64,000 bases of DNA, taken from Pseudodesulfovibrio senegalensis. Its GTDB lineage: Bacteria > Desulfobacterota > Desulfovibrionia > Desulfovibrionales > Desulfovibrionaceae. Shown here one piece after another: positions 1-15,875 of this stretch; the stretch's first letter is position 1, and each line of letters opens with the position of its first letter. Position numbers and translations under genes: made by a program. A model generated the notes under the pieces. The model was not told the DNA's origin. It worked only from the letters and a program-made list of their open reading frames with translations, and made no database searches. The stretch is taken from assembly GCF_008830225.1 (NCBI RefSeq), contig NZ_WAIE01000002.1, positions 310,001 to 374,000 of the forward strand, given 5' to 3'.

Positions 1-19
1 TTCTCATCGAGGAAGTACA

Positions 20-442
20 ATGGCCAAGAAAGAAATGGGTAAAATCAAGCTGCAGATTCCTGCAGGTTCCGCCAATCCCTCTCCGCCGGTCGGTCCGGCT
101 CTGGGGCAGCATGGCGTGAATATCATGGAGTTCTGCAAGGCATTCAACGCCAAGACGCAGGACCAGAAGGGTATGCTTATCCCGGTCATCATCACGGTGT
201 ACCAGGACCGCAGCTTCTCCTTCATCACCAAGACGCCGCCGGCATCTACTCTCTTGATCAAGGCAGCCAAGCTGTCCAAGGGATCCGGTGAGCCCAACAA
301 GAACAAGGTGGGCAGGGTCTCCAAGGACCAGGTGCGCGAAATCGCCGAAACCAAGATGCCCGACCTGAACTGCAACGATATCGAAGCCGCTATGCGCTCC
401 ATCATGGGCACCGCCCGGAGCATGGGCATCGAAGTTAAATAG
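20..442 (+). CDS. rplK: 50S ribosomal protein L11
   Basis: L11 binds the GTPase-associated centre of 23S rRNA and helps translation factors act on the ribosome. The 140-residue product has the usual family length. It carries the proline-rich N-terminal segment ([20 protein letters not shown]) and the C-terminal RNA-binding half. A GAGGAAG Shine-Dalgarno stands just before the ATG. It is the first gene visible and is followed by rplA after 11 bp; nusG and secE probably lie just left of the window (inference from conserved order). Confidence 0.98.
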   Translation: MAKKEMGKIKLQIPAGSANPSPPVGPALGQHGVNIMEFCKAFNAKTQDQKGMLIPVIITVYQDRSFSFITKTPPASTLLIKAAKLSKGSGEPNKNKVGRVSKDQVREIAETKMPDLNCNDIEAAMRSIMGTARSMGIEVK

Positions 443-453
443 CGAGGACCGCC

Positions 454-1161
454 ATGCCCAAACATGGAAAGAAATACCGCAACGCCGTTGAAGGCGTGGA
501 CATGGCTCAGCGGGTTTCTGTCGAAGACGGCGTGAAGATGGCTGTTGAAAAAGCCTACGCCAAGTTCGACGAAACCGTTGACGTGGCCATCAACCTTGGT
601 GTTGACCCCAAATATTCCGACCAGATGGTCCGTGGAGCCGTCAGCCTGCCCAATGGGCTTGGCAAGGACGTCCGTGTGGCCGCATTCTGTAAAGGTGACA
701 AGGAAGCCGAGGCCAAGGAAGCCGGAGCCGACATCGTCGGTGCCGAGGACCTGGTCGAGAAGATTCAGGGCGGCTGGCTCGATTTCGACAAGGCTGTCGC
801 CACTCCGGACATGATGGCACAGGTCGGTAAGATCGGCCGTCTGCTCGGACCCCGCGGCATGATGCCCAACGCCAAGACCGGTACCGTTACTTTCGACATC
901 GGCTCCGCCGTTTCGGAAATGAAGGCCGGTAAGGTTGAATTCAAGGTCGACAAGGCCGGCGTGCTGCATGCTCCCATCGGCAAGGTCTCCTTCGGAGCCG
1001 AAAAGCTGCTGGAGAATATGTTTGCGCTGCTGGATGCGATCATGAGGCTCAAGCCTTCGTCCGCCAAGGGCGCCTACATGAAGAACGTGGCCGTTGCCAC
1101 GACCATGGGCCCCGGCATCAAGATCGATCCGCTGACTGTCAGGAAATTCCTGGACAAATAA
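454..1161 (+). CDS. rplA: 50S ribosomal protein L1
   Basis: L1 forms the mobile L1 stalk at the E site and in many bacteria represses its own L11-L1 mRNA. The product is 235 residues and collinear with the family, including the central [17 protein letters not shown] segment. It lies 11 bp after rplK in the same transcription unit. A GC-rich hairpin and the L10 leader follow it, so the L11-L1 and L10-L12 parts can be controlled separately. Confidence 0.98.
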   Translation: MPKHGKKYRNAVEGVDMAQRVSVEDGVKMAVEKAYAKFDETVDVAINLGVDPKYSDQMVRGAVSLPNGLGKDVRVAAFCKGDKEAEAKEAGADIVGAEDLVEKIQGGWLDFDKAVATPDMMAQVGKIGRLLGPRGMMPNAKTGTVTFDIGSAVSEMKAGKVEFKVDKAGVLHAPIGKVSFGAEKLLENMFALLDAIMRLKPSSAKGAYMKNVAVATTMGPGIKIDPLTVRKFLDK

Positions 1162-1169
1162 GGCAAGAC

Positions 1170-1193
1170 TCCCGCCGGGTTCTCCCGGCGGGA
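1170..1193 (+). other. GC-rich hairpin between rplA and rplJ
   Basis: A perfect 10-bp stem (TCCCGCCGGG / CCCGGCGGGA) with a TTCT loop lies 9 nt after the rplA stop. No run of T follows, only TTCAAAT, so it is at best a partial terminator, a pause site or an RNA-stability element. It lies just upstream of the L10 leader. Confidence 0.6.
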
Positions 1194-1204
1194 TTCAAAT
1201 ACGC

Positions 1205-1300
1205 ACGGGAAGTTGAGTCAGAGACCGCAGGTGGGACCGTGTCCCTTAAATGCCCTGCATAGACTACGCTTTGACCTGCTTTCCGGGCCGAACGACGAGG
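1205..1300 (+). promoter_or_regulatory. Ribosomal protein L10 leader (autoregulatory RNA)
   Basis: The untranslated region before rplJ shows the conserved core of the L10 leader: AGACCGCAGG at 1222-1231 pairs through GCAGG with CCTGC at 1254-1258, followed by ATAGAC. An inner stem GGGAC-CGT-GTCCC is closed within it. In known bacteria the L10(L12)4 complex binds this kink-turn element and represses rplJ-rplL translation. The assignment rests on motif and position; no covariance search was run. Confidence 0.75.
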
Positions 1301-1307
1301 AGTTTAG

Positions 1308-1838
1308 ATGAACAGGCAAGAGAAAGCCCAGATCATCGAGCAGTTTCATGAGAAGGCTGCACGGGCGAACATTGCCGTCGTCACCGACTTCAAGGGCATG
1401 ACTGTCGAGGAGATGACTGATCTCCGCGCCAAGTGCTATGAAGCCGGGGTTGACTTCCAGGTCGTCAAGAATACTTTGGCCCGGTTGGCTCTCAAGGACA
1501 CCGATCACGGTGAACTGAGCGAACATCTCAAGGATAACTGCGCATTTGCGCTGGGTTACGAAGATCCCGTAGCCCTGGCAAAGGTGCTGACCGACTTTGC
1601 AAAGACCAGCAAGAAGTTTGAGCTGAAGTTCGGTTGCCTTGAAGGCAAGTATCTTGACGCCGACGGCATCAAGGAGCTCTCGAAGATGCCTACGAAGCCC
1701 GAACTGCTGAGTTCCGTCCTCGGAACCATGCAGGCCGTGCCTCGCAACTTCGTGTCTCTGTTCGCAAACATCGAGCGCAAGTTCCTGTACGCTCTGGTCG
1801 CCATCAAGGACCAGAAAGAACAGGGCGAAGCCGCGTAA
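1308..1838 (+). CDS. rplJ: 50S ribosomal protein L10
   Basis: L10 anchors the L7/L12 stalk to the ribosome. The product is 176 residues, with an N-terminal rRNA-binding domain (about 1-130) and the C-terminal helix that carries L12 dimers. An ACGAGGAG Shine-Dalgarno precedes the ATG. The gene is preceded by the L10 leader and followed after 42 bp by rplL, so the stalk proteins are co-expressed. Confidence 0.98.
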   Translation: MNRQEKAQIIEQFHEKAARANIAVVTDFKGMTVEEMTDLRAKCYEAGVDFQVVKNTLARLALKDTDHGELSEHLKDNCAFALGYEDPVALAKVLTDFAKTSKKFELKFGCLEGKYLDADGIKELSKMPTKPELLSSVLGTMQAVPRNFVSLFANIERKFLYALVAIKDQKEQGEAA

Positions 1839-1880
1839 CCAACCTTTCAAAGCGTTTGAATTCCCTAGGAGGACATTACA

Positions 1881-2270
1881 ATGGCTGACATCACCAAAGA
1901 TCAGGTAGTCGAGTTTATCGGCAATATGACCGTTCTGGAACTCTCCGAGTTCATCAAGGAACTGGAAGACAAGTTCGGCGTTGAAGCCGCTGCTCCCGCT
2001 GCCGCCGTCATGGCCGCTCCGGTGGCTGGTGGCGATGCTGCCGGTGCTGCTGAAGAAAAGACCGAATTTGACGTCATCCTGGCTGGCGCCGGTGGCAACA
2101 AGATCGCCGTCATCAAGGCTGTTCGCGGCCTGACCGGTCTCGGCCTCAAGGAAGCCAAGGCTCTCGTGGACGAAGCTCCCAAGGCCATCAAGGAAGCCGT
2201 TTCCAAAGAAGAAGCCGACGAAGCCAAGAAGCAGCTGGAAGAAGCCGGCGCTGAAGTTGAAGTTAAGTAA
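1881..2270 (+). CDS. rplL: 50S ribosomal protein L7/L12
   Basis: L7/L12 is the multicopy acidic stalk protein that recruits EF-Tu, EF-G and other GTPases. The 129-residue product has an N-terminal dimerisation domain (about 1-33), an Ala/Gly-rich hinge (about 35-57) and the conserved C-terminal domain with [12 protein letters not shown] and GLGLKEAK. A strong AGGAGG lies upstream. A long hairpin follows before rpoB. Confidence 0.98.
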   Translation: MADITKDQVVEFIGNMTVLELSEFIKELEDKFGVEAAAPAAAVMAAPVAGGDAAGAAEEKTEFDVILAGAGGNKIAVIKAVRGLTGLGLKEAKALVDEAPKAIKEAVSKEEADEAKKQLEEAGAEVEVK

Positions 2271-2291
2271 TTACGCTTATTTGCGTTAGAT

Positions 2292-2336
2292 CGCAAAGAG
2301 CGCAAGCCCTTTGTTCGAGGGCGTGCGCTCTTTGCG
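2292..2336 (+). other. Long hairpin in the rplL-rpoB intergenic region
   Basis: A 13-bp perfect outer stem (CGCAAAGAGCGCA at 2292-2304 with its complement at 2324-2336) encloses a 5-bp inner stem (GCCCT/AGGGC) and a 7-nt loop. No T-tract follows. In other bacteria this position holds an attenuator and an RNase III site that uncouple L12 from RNA polymerase synthesis, and the same role is inferred here. The rest of the 285-bp gap shows a TATAAT at 2348-2353 but no good -35 box. Confidence 0.65.
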
Positions 2337-2555
2337 CTGTCTGAATATATAATATCGTTCTGAGGCGGACTTGTGTAATCTCAATCTCCTGTTTTTACAG
2401 GGACTGTGTTCACGAATCCGTGCGCATGTGTGTTAAGCGCGGCGTATATCAGTAATTTTCATATCAAAAGATCGGCGTCGGGCCTGGTGCATCGGGTTCT
2501 GACTTGGCATTTCCGGCGTCCCGTCCCAACACCATAACTACTCGCAGAGGGTACA

Positions 2556-5500
2556 ATGGGTCAGCTCAGAAAAGAATTTGGTAAAATCGTCAACCAGTTG
2601 CCCATTCCGCATCTTCTCGAACTCCAGGTGGATTCCTACGTCAAGTTTTTGCAAGACGAGATTCCGCCTGCGAGCCGTGGAGATTATGGCCTGGAGGGCG
2701 TTTTCCGTTCCGTCTTCCCCATCGAGGACTTCAACAAGACAGCGAGCCTTGAGTTTGTCAGCTACGAGATCGGCGAACCCAAGTACGACCAGGAAGAGTG
2801 CATCTCCAAGGGCCTGACGTATGAGACTCCCATTCGCATCAAGGTGCGTCTGGTGGTTTTTGACGTGGACGAGGAGACCGACAACCGCACTATCCGCGAC
2901 ATCAAGGAACAGGACATTTACTTCGGCACGCTGCCGCTGATGACCGAGAAGGGCACCTTCATCATCAACGGCACAGAGCGTGTTATCGTCAACCAGCTGC
3001 AGCGTTCCCCCGGCATCATTTTCGAACATGATTCGGGCAAGACGCATTCCAGCCGCAAGGTCCTGTATTCCTCGCGCATCATTCCCATGCGCGGATCCTG
3101 GCTGGACTTCGATTTTGACCACAAGGACATCCTGTACGTCCGCATCGACCGGCGACGCAAGATGCCCGCCACCATCCTGCTTCAGGCCATGGGCCTGACG
3201 CGTCAGGATATTCTCGACTACTACTACGACACCGAGGATTACACCTTCAAGGGTGCTCGTGTGTTCCGCAGCGTCAAGGAAGACCAGTTCCGCAAGGAAC
3301 CCGCCTTTGCCGAGATCGCATTGCCGGACGGCAAGGTTCTCTGCAAGAAGGGCGCTCCCATCACCAAGGGTACCTGGAAAAAACTTCTGCGCAACAAGGT
3401 GGAGCAGATCGAAGTCGATCCGGATTGCCTGTTGGGACAGTTCGCTGCCGTGGACGTTGCTGATTCCAATGGCGAGGTCGTCGTCGAATCCACGGGTGAA
3501 ATCACCGTGGATGTCATGGACAAGATTCGCGAGAACAAGATCAAGAAGCTGTCCGTGCTGCACACGCTTGGTTCCGATGTCTCGTCTTCCCTGCGCGACA
3601 CGCTCGTGCTGGACAAGACCACAAGCATGGAACAGGCCCAGATCGAGATTTACCGCCGCCTGCGCCCCAGCTCTCCGCCTACTCCGGAAATTGCGTCCAG
3701 CTTCTTCGAGAACCTGTTCCGCAGTTCCGATTATTATGACCTTTCGCTGGTGGGCCGTTACAAGCTGAATTCGCGTCTCAAGCTGGACGTGGACCAGAAT
3801 ACCCGGACCCTGACCAACGAAGACATTCTTTGTGCCATCAGGGAACTGATGTTCCTCAAGGATTCCCATGGCCCGGCCGACGATATCGACCATTTGGGCA
3901 ACCGCCGTGTTCGTCCGGTGGGCGAACTGGTGGAAAACCAGTACCGCATCGGTCTTGTCCGCATGGAGCGCGCCATCAAGGAGCGCATGAGCCTGCAGGA
4001 AGTGGCTACCCTGATGCCGCACGACCTGATCAACCCCAAGCCGGTTGCAGCCGTGCTCAAGGAGTTCTTCGGCACTTCCCAGCTCTCCCAGTTCATGGAC
4101 CAGACCAACCCGCTCTCCGAGGTGACCCACAAGCGCCGCCTGTCCGCACTCGGACCCGGCGGCCTGACCCGCGAACGGGCAGGCTTTGAAGTCCGCGACG
4201 TACATACTTCGCACTATGGACGCATCTGCCCCATTGAAACTCCGGAAGGCCCGAACATCGGTCTGATCGTGTCCCTGACCTGTTATGCCAAGGTCAACGA
4301 CTTCGGCTTCATCGAAACGCCGTACCGCCTTGCTAAAAAGGGTATGGTCAGTGATGAAGTCCTGTATATGGACGCTACCCGTGAGGCAGGCGAGGTCGTT
4401 GCGCAGGCCAACGCCATTCTGGACGACAAGGGCGCGTTCGTTAACCAGCGCGTCCAGTCCCGCCAGCACGGCGATCCGCTCATGGCTCCCCAGGAAGAGG
4501 TCACGCTCATGGACATCAGTCCGAGCCAGACCGTCTCCATCTCCGCTGCCCTGATTCCTTTCCTGGAGCATGATGACGCAAACCGCGCACTCATGGGCTC
4601 CAACATGCAGCGTCAGGCCGTTCCCCTGCTGCGGGCATCCATGCCCCTGGTGGGAACAGGCATGGAAGCCTCGGTTGCCCGCGACTCGGGTGCCTGCATC
4701 CTTGCCGAGGAAGACGGCATGGTCCATTACGTGGACGCCGAGCGGGTCATCGTCAACTATGACAGTCCCGTTGCCCCGAAAATGGGCGACTCCAAGCACT
4801 ACCAGCTGCAGAAGTGGCACAAGTCCAACCAGAACTCCTGTTTCGGCCAGCGCTCCCGCGTTCAGGTCGGCCAGAAGATCAAGAAGGGCGACGTTCTTGC
4901 CGACGGACCGAGCATCTACAACGGAGAGCTCGCTCTGGGCAAAAACCTCACGGTCGCTTTCATGCCGTGGTGCGGATACAACTACGAGGACTCCATCCTC
5001 ATTTCCGAACGCATGGTCAAGGAGGATGTCTACACCTCCATCCACGTCGAGGAATTCGAACTGGTCGCCCGCGATACCAAGCTGGGACCCGAAGAAATCA
5101 CTCGCGACATTTCCAACGTTTCCGAGGAAATGCTGCGCAATCTCGACGAATGCGGCATTATCCGCCTCGGGGCCAAGGTCAAGCCGGACGACATCATGGT
5201 CGGCAAGATCACGCCCAAGGGCGAAACCCAGCTCACCCCGGAAGAAAAGCTCTTGCGCGCCATCTTTGGCGACAAGGCCCGGGACGTGAAGAATACCTCG
5301 CTCAAGGTTCCGCCGGGAATCGAGGGTACCGTTGTGGATGTCAAGGTTTTCAACCGTCGTTCCGGCGACAAGGACGACCGCACTCGCAACATCGAGGATT
5401 TCGAGCTGGCCAAGTTCGATATGAAGGAAACCAAGCACATCGCTGCCCTGGGAGACAACACCCGCAAGCGCATTGCCGAGGTCGTGTCCGGAACCAAGCT

Positions 5501-6671
5501 GGCCAAGGATCTCGTGGGCGCGAAAAAGGCCGTTGTGGGCAGGGCCGGTGACGTCGTCACCGAGGAAATGCTTTCCGCGGTTCCGGTTAAGAAACTGGCC
5601 GGTGTCTTTGACAAGGGCGGCAATGAAGCCGTGCGCGAAGTGCTTGCCGAATACGAAAATCAGGTCAAGTTCATCAAGACCGTCTACGACCAGAAGCGCG
5701 AAAAGGTCACCGAAGGGGACGATCTGCCCCCGGGCGTCATCAAGATGGTCAAGGTATATGTCGCGGTCAAGCGCAAGCTGGCCGTGGGTGACAAGATGGC
5801 GGGCCGCCATGGTAACAAGGGTGTTGTCTCCTGCATTCTGCCGGAAGAGGACATGCCTTTCTTTGCCGACGGCATGCCCGTGGACATCGTTCTCAACCCG
5901 CTGGGTGTTCCCTCCCGTATGAACATCGGGCAGATTATGGAAACCCACCTGGGTTGGGCCGCCAAGATGATCGGCCGCCAGCTCAATGAGATGGTGGACG
6001 AAGGCGTGGCTCTTAAGGAAGTGCGCGAAGAGGTCAAGGACATCCTGAATTCCGAGACCATCAGCCAGCTCGTCGATGAAATGAACGACGAGGAATTCGT
6101 GGCTGCGGTTCGCGAGCGCCATGAAGGCATCGTCACCAAGACTCCGGTCTTTGACGGCGCGCGCGAAGAGGAAATATGGAACCTGCTGGAAAGGGCCAAG
6201 CAGCCCTCGGACGGCAAGGTCATCCTGTATGACGGACGCACCGGTGAACCCTTCCATAACAGGGTCACGGTGGGTGTCATGTATATCCTCAAGCTGCACC
6301 ACCTGGTCGACGAGAAGATCCACGCCCGTTCCACCGGTCCTTACTCGCTGGTTACGCAGCAGCCTCTGGGTGGTAAGGCTCAGTTCGGCGGACAGCGACT
6401 CGGTGAAATGGAAGTCTGGGCACTTGAAGCGTACGGCGCGGCCTATCTCCTTCAGGAGTTCCTCACCGTCAAGTCCGACGATGTGCAGGGCCGCGTGAAG
6501 ATGTACGAGAAGATCGTCAAGGGCGACAACTTCCTGGAAGCCGGGCTGCCGGAATCCTTCAACGTGTTGATCAAGGAACTCATGTCCCTTGGTCTGGACG
6601 TGAACCTCATTCAGGAAGAAAAGCCCGGGCGTTCCGACGACGGACCGTTCAGGAAACGTCCGGCCGCCTAG
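2556..6671 (+). CDS. rpoB: DNA-directed RNA polymerase subunit beta
   Basis: This is the beta subunit of RNA polymerase, which forms half of the active-site cleft. At 1371 residues it is close to the proteobacterial norm. The rifampicin-pocket segment is present, with [20 protein letters not shown], and keeps the Asp, His, Arg and Ser residues whose mutation usually gives resistance. C-terminal signatures such as [13 protein letters not shown] are intact. The start ATG follows a GAGGG box. rpoC follows after 82 bp that contain a hairpin. Confidence 0.99.
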   Translation: MGQLRKEFGKIVNQLPIPHLLELQVDSYVKFLQDEIPPASRGDYGLEGVFRSVFPIEDFNKTASLEFVSYEIGEPKYDQEECISKGLTYETPIRIKVRLVVFDVDEETDNRTIRDIKEQDIYFGTLPLMTEKGTFIINGTERVIVNQLQRSPGIIFEHDSGKTHSSRKVLYSSRIIPMRGSWLDFDFDHKDILYVRIDRRRKMPATILLQAMGLTRQDILDYYYDTEDYTFKGARVFRSVKEDQFRKEPAFAEIALPDGKVLCKKGAPITKGTWKKLLRNKVEQIEVDPDCLLGQFAAVDVADSNGEVVVESTGEITVDVMDKIRENKIKKLSVLHTLGSDVSSSLRDTLVLDKTTSMEQAQIEIYRRLRPSSPPTPEIASSFFENLFRSSDYYDLSLVGRYKLNSRLKLDVDQNTRTLTNEDILCAIRELMFLKDSHGPADDIDHLGNRRVRPVGELVENQYRIGLVRMERAIKERMSLQEVATLMPHDLINPKPVAAVLKEFFGTSQLSQFMDQTNPLSEVTHKRRLSALGPGGLTRERAGFEVRDVHTSHYGRICPIETPEGPNIGLIVSLTCYAKVNDFGFIETPYRLAKKGMVSDEVLYMDATREAGEVVAQANAILDDKGAFVNQRVQSRQHGDPLMAPQEEVTLMDISPSQTVSISAALIPFLEHDDANRALMGSNMQRQAVPLLRASMPLVGTGMEASVARDSGACILAEEDGMVHYVDAERVIVNYDSPVAPKMGDSKHYQLQKWHKSNQNSCFGQRSRVQVGQKIKKGDVLADGPSIYNGELALGKNLTVAFMPWCGYNYEDSILISERMVKEDVYTSIHVEEFELVARDTKLGPEEITRDISNVSEEMLRNLDECGIIRLGAKVKPDDIMVGKITPKGETQLTPEEKLLRAIFGDKARDVKNTSLKVPPGIEGTVVDVKVFNRRSGDKDDRTRNIEDFELAKFDMKETKHIAALGDNTRKRIAEVVSGTKLAKDLVGAKKAVVGRAGDVVTEEMLSAVPVKKLAGVFDKGGNEAVREVLAEYENQVKFIKTVYDQKREKVTEGDDLPPGVIKMVKVYVAVKRKLAVGDKMAGRHGNKGVVSCILPEEDMPFFADGMPVDIVLNPLGVPSRMNIGQIMETHLGWAAKMIGRQLNEMVDEGVALKEVREEVKDILNSETISQLVDEMNDEEFVAAVRERHEGIVTKTPVFDGAREEEIWNLLERAKQPSDGKVILYDGRTGEPFHNRVTVGVMYILKLHHLVDEKIHARSTGPYSLVTQQPLGGKAQFGGQRLGEMEVWALEAYGAAYLLQEFLTVKSDDVQGRVKMYEKIVKGDNFLEAGLPESFNVLIKELMSLGLDVNLIQEEKPGRSDDGPFRKRPAA

Positions 6672-6694
6672 CGGACGGAAAACGAGTAGACAAG

Positions 6695-6722
6695 GCCCGG
6701 CCGGGCAATTGTTCGGCCGGGC
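6695..6722 (+). other. Hairpin between rpoB and rpoC
   Basis: A 9-bp perfect stem (GCCCGGCCG / CGGCCGGGC) closes a 10-nt loop in the 82-bp spacer. No T-run follows, so it is unlikely to terminate. It may protect or process the mRNA between the two large subunit genes. Confidence 0.55.
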
Positions 6723-6753
6723 ATGCAATAACATCTAGCAAGAGGGACTACAG

Positions 6754-10902
<4,149 letters not shown>

Positions 10903-10944
10903 CGCATATATAGATGTAATACGCCCGTTTGCGCGGGATATGAG

Positions 10945-10976
10945 GTTGGGGTGGGAGAACCTGCCCCAACTTTTTT
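10945..10976 (+). terminator. Intrinsic terminator after rpoC
   Basis: An 11-bp stem starting GTTGGGG at 10945 and ending CCCCAAC at 10970 has an AGAA loop and two G.T wobble pairs. TTTTTT follows directly. It separates the L10-rpoBC unit from the rpsL unit, which has its own promoter just downstream. Confidence 0.85.
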
Positions 10977-11021
10977 GTGTGAGTACCGTGTGAAGAATAC
11001 CCCTGTGCAAGGTGAAAAACC

Positions 11022-11049
11022 TTGACAAGGGGGATTCTTTGCGCATACA
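11022..11049 (+). promoter_or_regulatory. Candidate promoter of the rpsL-rpsG-fusA unit
   Basis: A perfect -35 box TTGACA (11022-11027) is followed 16 bp later by CATACA (11044-11049). The site lies 65 bp before the rpsL start and 46 bp after the rpoC terminator. The -35 overlaps the right arm of an inverted repeat (CAAGGT-GAAAA-ACCTTG, 11008-11024) that could be an operator. Confidence 0.6.
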
Positions 11050-11113
11050 AGCGGTTCTCTTTGCCCGACGGATTACCGTTGGATTATTGTTTGTAACACG
11101 TTTTGGAGGATTC

Positions 11114-11485
11114 ATGCCCACCATTAACCAGCTTGTGAGAAAGCAGCGTAAGCTGCAGGTCAAGCGCAAGAAAACCCGTGCTCTGCAGCAGTGCCCCCAG
11201 CGCCGCGGCGTGTGCACCAGGGTTTACACCACGACCCCCAAGAAGCCGAACTCCGCGCTTCGTAAGGTCGCTCGTGTGCGTCTGACCAATGGAATCGAAG
11301 TTACCGCCTACATCGGCGGTGAAGGCCACAACCTGCAGGAACACTCCGTGGTGCTGATCCGCGGTGGTCGTGTCAAGGACTTGCCCGGTGTGCGTTATCA
11401 CATCATCCGCGGCTCCCTTGATACCGCCGGTGTCGATGATCGTCGTCGCGGCCGTTCCAAGTACGGTGCCAAGAAGCCCAAATAG
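11114..11485 (+). CDS. rpsL: 30S ribosomal protein S12
   Basis: S12 sits at the decoding centre and controls accuracy. The product is 123 residues when started at the ATG preceded by TTTTGGAGGATTC. An upstream in-frame extension reaching 11012 has no family match and no reason to be used. The streptomycin-related lysines are wild type in [11 protein letters not shown] and [12 protein letters not shown]. It is the first gene of the rpsL-rpsG-fusA unit. Confidence 0.98.
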   Translation: MPTINQLVRKQRKLQVKRKKTRALQQCPQRRGVCTRVYTTTPKKPNSALRKVARVRLTNGIEVTAYIGGEGHNLQEHSVVLIRGGRVKDLPGVRYHIIRGSLDTAGVDDRRRGRSKYGAKKPK

Positions 11486-11506
11486 GGCCAGCCTTCGCAT
11501 ACAACG

Positions 11507-11560
11507 CCGGGGAGTGATGCCAAAGTAGGGCTGAGGCGGCCCGAAATAATGTCCCCTCGG
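11507..11560 (+). promoter_or_regulatory. Possible S7-type leader structure between rpsL and rpsG
   Basis: The 92-bp spacer can fold as an outer helix GGGGA/TCCCC (11509-11513 with 11552-11556) around an inner GGGC/GCCC hairpin (11528-11531 with 11539-11542). In Escherichia coli S7 represses its operon by binding this same intergenic region. The functional parallel is inference from position. Confidence 0.35.
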
Positions 11561-11577
11561 AAACACAGGAGAAAAAA

Positions 11578-12048
11578 ATGCCTCGTAAAGGTCCAGTACC
11601 CAAGAGACAGATCCTTCCGGATCCTGTCTACGGCAGCAAGCTCATTACTCGTTTCATGAACCGTCTTATGCTTGACGGCAAAAAGAGCACTGCCGAAAGA
11701 ATTTTCTATCAGGCTCTCAACGAATTGGCCGACAAGACCAAGGAAGAGCCCCTGAAGGCTTTCGAGAAGGCTTTGGACAACGTCAAGCCTGCTCTGGAAG
11801 TCAAATCCCGCCGCGTGGGTGGTGCCACCTACCAGGTGCCCATGGAAGTCCGCCCGGATCGTCAGGTTGCCCTGGCCATTCGCTGGCTCATTTCCTATGC
11901 ACGCAACCGTGGTGAAAAGGGCATGATCGCACGCCTGTCCGGTGAACTGCTGGACGCCTTCAACAATCGTGGCGGAGCAGTAAAGAAACGGGAAGACACC
12001 CACAAAATGGCGGAAGCGAACAAAGCTTTCGCTCACTACCGCTGGTAG
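11578..12048 (+). CDS. rpsG: 30S ribosomal protein S7
   Basis: S7 nucleates assembly of the 30S head and lines the E site. The product is 156 residues, the usual length, beginning [10 protein letters not shown] and keeping the [13 protein letters not shown] beta-hairpin that contacts tRNA. An AGGAG box precedes the ATG. fusA starts 15 bp after the stop. Confidence 0.98.
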   Translation: MPRKGPVPKRQILPDPVYGSKLITRFMNRLMLDGKKSTAERIFYQALNELADKTKEEPLKAFEKALDNVKPALEVKSRRVGGATYQVPMEVRPDRQVALAIRWLISYARNRGEKGMIARLSGELLDAFNNRGGAVKKREDTHKMAEANKAFAHYRW

Positions 12049-12063
12049 TTCCGGAGTTGAGCA

Positions 12064-14136
<2,073 letters not shown>

Positions 14137-14163
14137 ATGTGTGATCGCTGAGTCTTCAAGCAC

Positions 14164-14218
14164 AAGTCCGGGGTGGCTCGCATGGCGGAAACGCCGAGCC
14201 GATACACCCCGGCAGCTT
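14164..14218 (+). promoter_or_regulatory. Structured leader RNA of the S10 ribosomal operon
   Basis: The 132-bp fusA-rpsJ spacer contains a three-tier stem-loop. The outer helix is CCGGGGTG (14168-14175) with CACCCCGG (14205-14212). The middle helix is GCTC (14176-14179) with GAGC (14196-14199). The tip is GGCG-GAAA-CGCC (14184-14195), a GNRA tetraloop. Asymmetric bulges GCAT and CGATA separate the tiers, and AAG/CTT can extend the base. No T-run follows. A role in r-protein autoregulation is inferred from position before rpsJ. Confidence 0.6.
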
Positions 14219-14268
14219 TGACTTCCAGCGTCATCGTGGAAACAACCGGATCAAAAAGGAGAATCCAA

Positions 14269-14586
14269 ATGGCTTCCATGACGAGCGATCGGATCAGGAT
14301 TAAGCTCAAGGCTTATGATTACCGCATTCTGGACAAGGCGGTGACCGAGATCGTTGATACCGCGCGCAATACCGGCGCGGCTATCGCCGGCCCCATCCCG
14401 CTTCCGACGAATATTCATCGGACCACCGTCCAGAAGTCCGTGCATGTGGACAAGAAGTCCCGCGAACAGTTCGAGATGCGCATTCACAAGCGGCTGCTGG
14501 ACATCCTGGAACCGACCCAGCAGACCGTCGATGCCCTCGGTAAACTGTCCCTGCCTGCCGGCGTGGACGTTGAAATCAAGCTGTAG
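14269..14586 (+). CDS. rpsJ: 30S ribosomal protein S10
   Basis: S10 belongs to the 30S head and also pairs with NusB in antitermination. The product is 105 residues from the ATG at 14269, placed 8 bp after AAGGAGAA; an ATG three codons later is a possible alternative. The family core ([14 protein letters not shown], then [26 protein letters not shown]) is complete. It is the first gene of the large S10-spc-alpha cluster. Confidence 0.98.
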   Translation: MASMTSDRIRIKLKAYDYRILDKAVTEIVDTARNTGAAIAGPIPLPTNIHRTTVQKSVHVDKKSREQFEMRIHKRLLDILEPTQQTVDALGKLSLPAGVDVEIKL

Positions 14587-14598
14587 TGGGGTGTAATC

Positions 14599-15231
14599 AT
14601 GGCTAAGAATCTTGGTATACTCGGAAAGAAACTGGGCATGACCCGCGTGTTCAGGGAAGACGGTACCGTCTGCCCTGTGACCGTGATCCAGGCTGGTCCC
14701 TGCCCGGTGATGCAGGTCAAAACCACTGACAAGGAAGGCTATAGCGCCATCCAGGTCGGTTTTGACGCTATTGAGGAACGTAAGGTCGGCAAGCCGCAGA
14801 AAGGCCATCAGGCCAAGGCTGGCAAAGGCCTGTTCCGCCACCTCAAGGAATTTCGTCTCAAGGACGTTTCCGAATACGAGGTGGGCAGTGAAATCACTGT
14901 CGATATCTTCGCTCCCGGCGAAAAGGTCAAGGTGACCGGAAAGAGCAAGGGTAAAGGTTTCCAGGGCGTTATGAAGCGCTGGAACTTCGGTGGCTCGCGC
15001 GCATCCCATGGTGCGGAAAAGGTTCACCGCTCTCCCGGTTCCGTTGGTAACGCAACCTTCCCCGGCCGTGTCTGGAAGAACAAGAAGATGCCCGGCCAGA
15101 TGGGAAATGCCCGCGTGACCGTTTCCAACATCGAGATCGTCGATGTCCGTCCTGAGGAGAACATCCTCGTGGTCAAGGGCCAGGTGCCCGGTCCCAAGGG
15201 CGGCATGGTAATGATCCGCAAAAACGCCTAA
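14599..15231 (+). CDS. rplC: 50S ribosomal protein L3
   Basis: L3 is an early assembly protein near the peptidyl-transferase centre. The product is 210 residues, with the typical [16 protein letters not shown] segment and the [20 protein letters not shown] loop. It begins 12 bp after rpsJ and is followed by rplD after 21 bp. Confidence 0.98.
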   Translation: MAKNLGILGKKLGMTRVFREDGTVCPVTVIQAGPCPVMQVKTTDKEGYSAIQVGFDAIEERKVGKPQKGHQAKAGKGLFRHLKEFRLKDVSEYEVGSEITVDIFAPGEKVKVTGKSKGKGFQGVMKRWNFGGSRASHGAEKVHRSPGSVGNATFPGRVWKNKKMPGQMGNARVTVSNIEIVDVRPEENILVVKGQVPGPKGGMVMIRKNA

Positions 15232-15252
15232 GCGGAGCGAGAGGTATCTACA

Positions 15253-15873
15253 ATGACGAAACTGAGCATATTTGATCAGAACAAAAAGGAAGTGGGCAAT
15301 ATCGAGCTTGCTCCCGAGGTCTTCGAGGTCGAAATCCGGCCCGAGATCCTGCAGCTCGTCGTCAGGGCCCAGCTTGCTGCCAAGCGCAGCGGCACCCACG
15401 CCACCAAGACCCGTAATACGGTCCGTGGCGGTGGTCGCAAGCCCTGGCGCCAGAAAGGCACCGGACGCGCACGCGCCGGTTCCGTTCGCTCCCCGCTGTG
15501 GCGCGGCGGTGCCATCACCTTTGGCCCGCAGCCGCGCAGCTACGAATTCAAGGTCAACAAGAAGGTCCGCAAGCTGGCCATGAAAATGGCTTTGTCTTCC
15601 CGCGCATCGGAAAACAAGCTGATGGTCGTCAAGGCCATCGACATGCCCGAGATCAAGACCCGGGCCTTTGCCGATGTCAAGAAGGCTCTCGGACTGGAAA
15701 AAGCCTTGATTGTCGTGAAGGAAGCTGATAAAAATCTCGCTCTTTCTGCCAGGAATATTCCCGGCATCAAAGTTGTCGAGGCTGAGAAGCTTAATGTTTA
15801 CGATGTACTGCTGTACCCCGAGCTGGTGATGCTTGAGGGTGCCGCCGTTGACGTACAGGAGAGGTTGAAATAG
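15253..15873 (+). CDS. rplD: 50S ribosomal protein L4
   Basis: L4 lines the peptide exit tunnel. In E. coli it also represses the S10 operon, which makes the hairpin upstream of rpsJ of interest. The product is 206 residues and contains the tunnel-loop segment TRNTVRGGGRKPWRQKGTGRARAG. It sits between rplC and rplW in standard order. Confidence 0.98.
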   Translation: MTKLSIFDQNKKEVGNIELAPEVFEVEIRPEILQLVVRAQLAAKRSGTHATKTRNTVRGGGRKPWRQKGTGRARAGSVRSPLWRGGAITFGPQPRSYEFKVNKKVRKLAMKMALSSRASENKLMVVKAIDMPEIKTRAFADVKKALGLEKALIVVKEADKNLALSARNIPGIKVVEAEKLNVYDVLLYPELVMLEGAAVDVQERLK

Positions 15874-15875
15874 CC

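Noticed and set aside
1170-1193. Hairpin after rplA as a true terminator
   Set aside because: The stem is perfect but only TTCAAAT follows. It is kept as a hairpin of unknown effect.
2348-2353. TATAAT in the rplL-rpoB gap as an rpoB promoter
   Set aside because: No acceptable -35 box lies 16-18 bp upstream; that position falls within the long hairpin.
2538-6734. A 1398-codon open frame antisense to rpoB
   Set aside because: The rpoB codon bias rarely produces stop codons in this opposite frame. The translation has no family features, no ribosome-binding site and no operon context. Long antisense frames over rpoC (8548-11217) and fusA (11398-14163) have the same cause.
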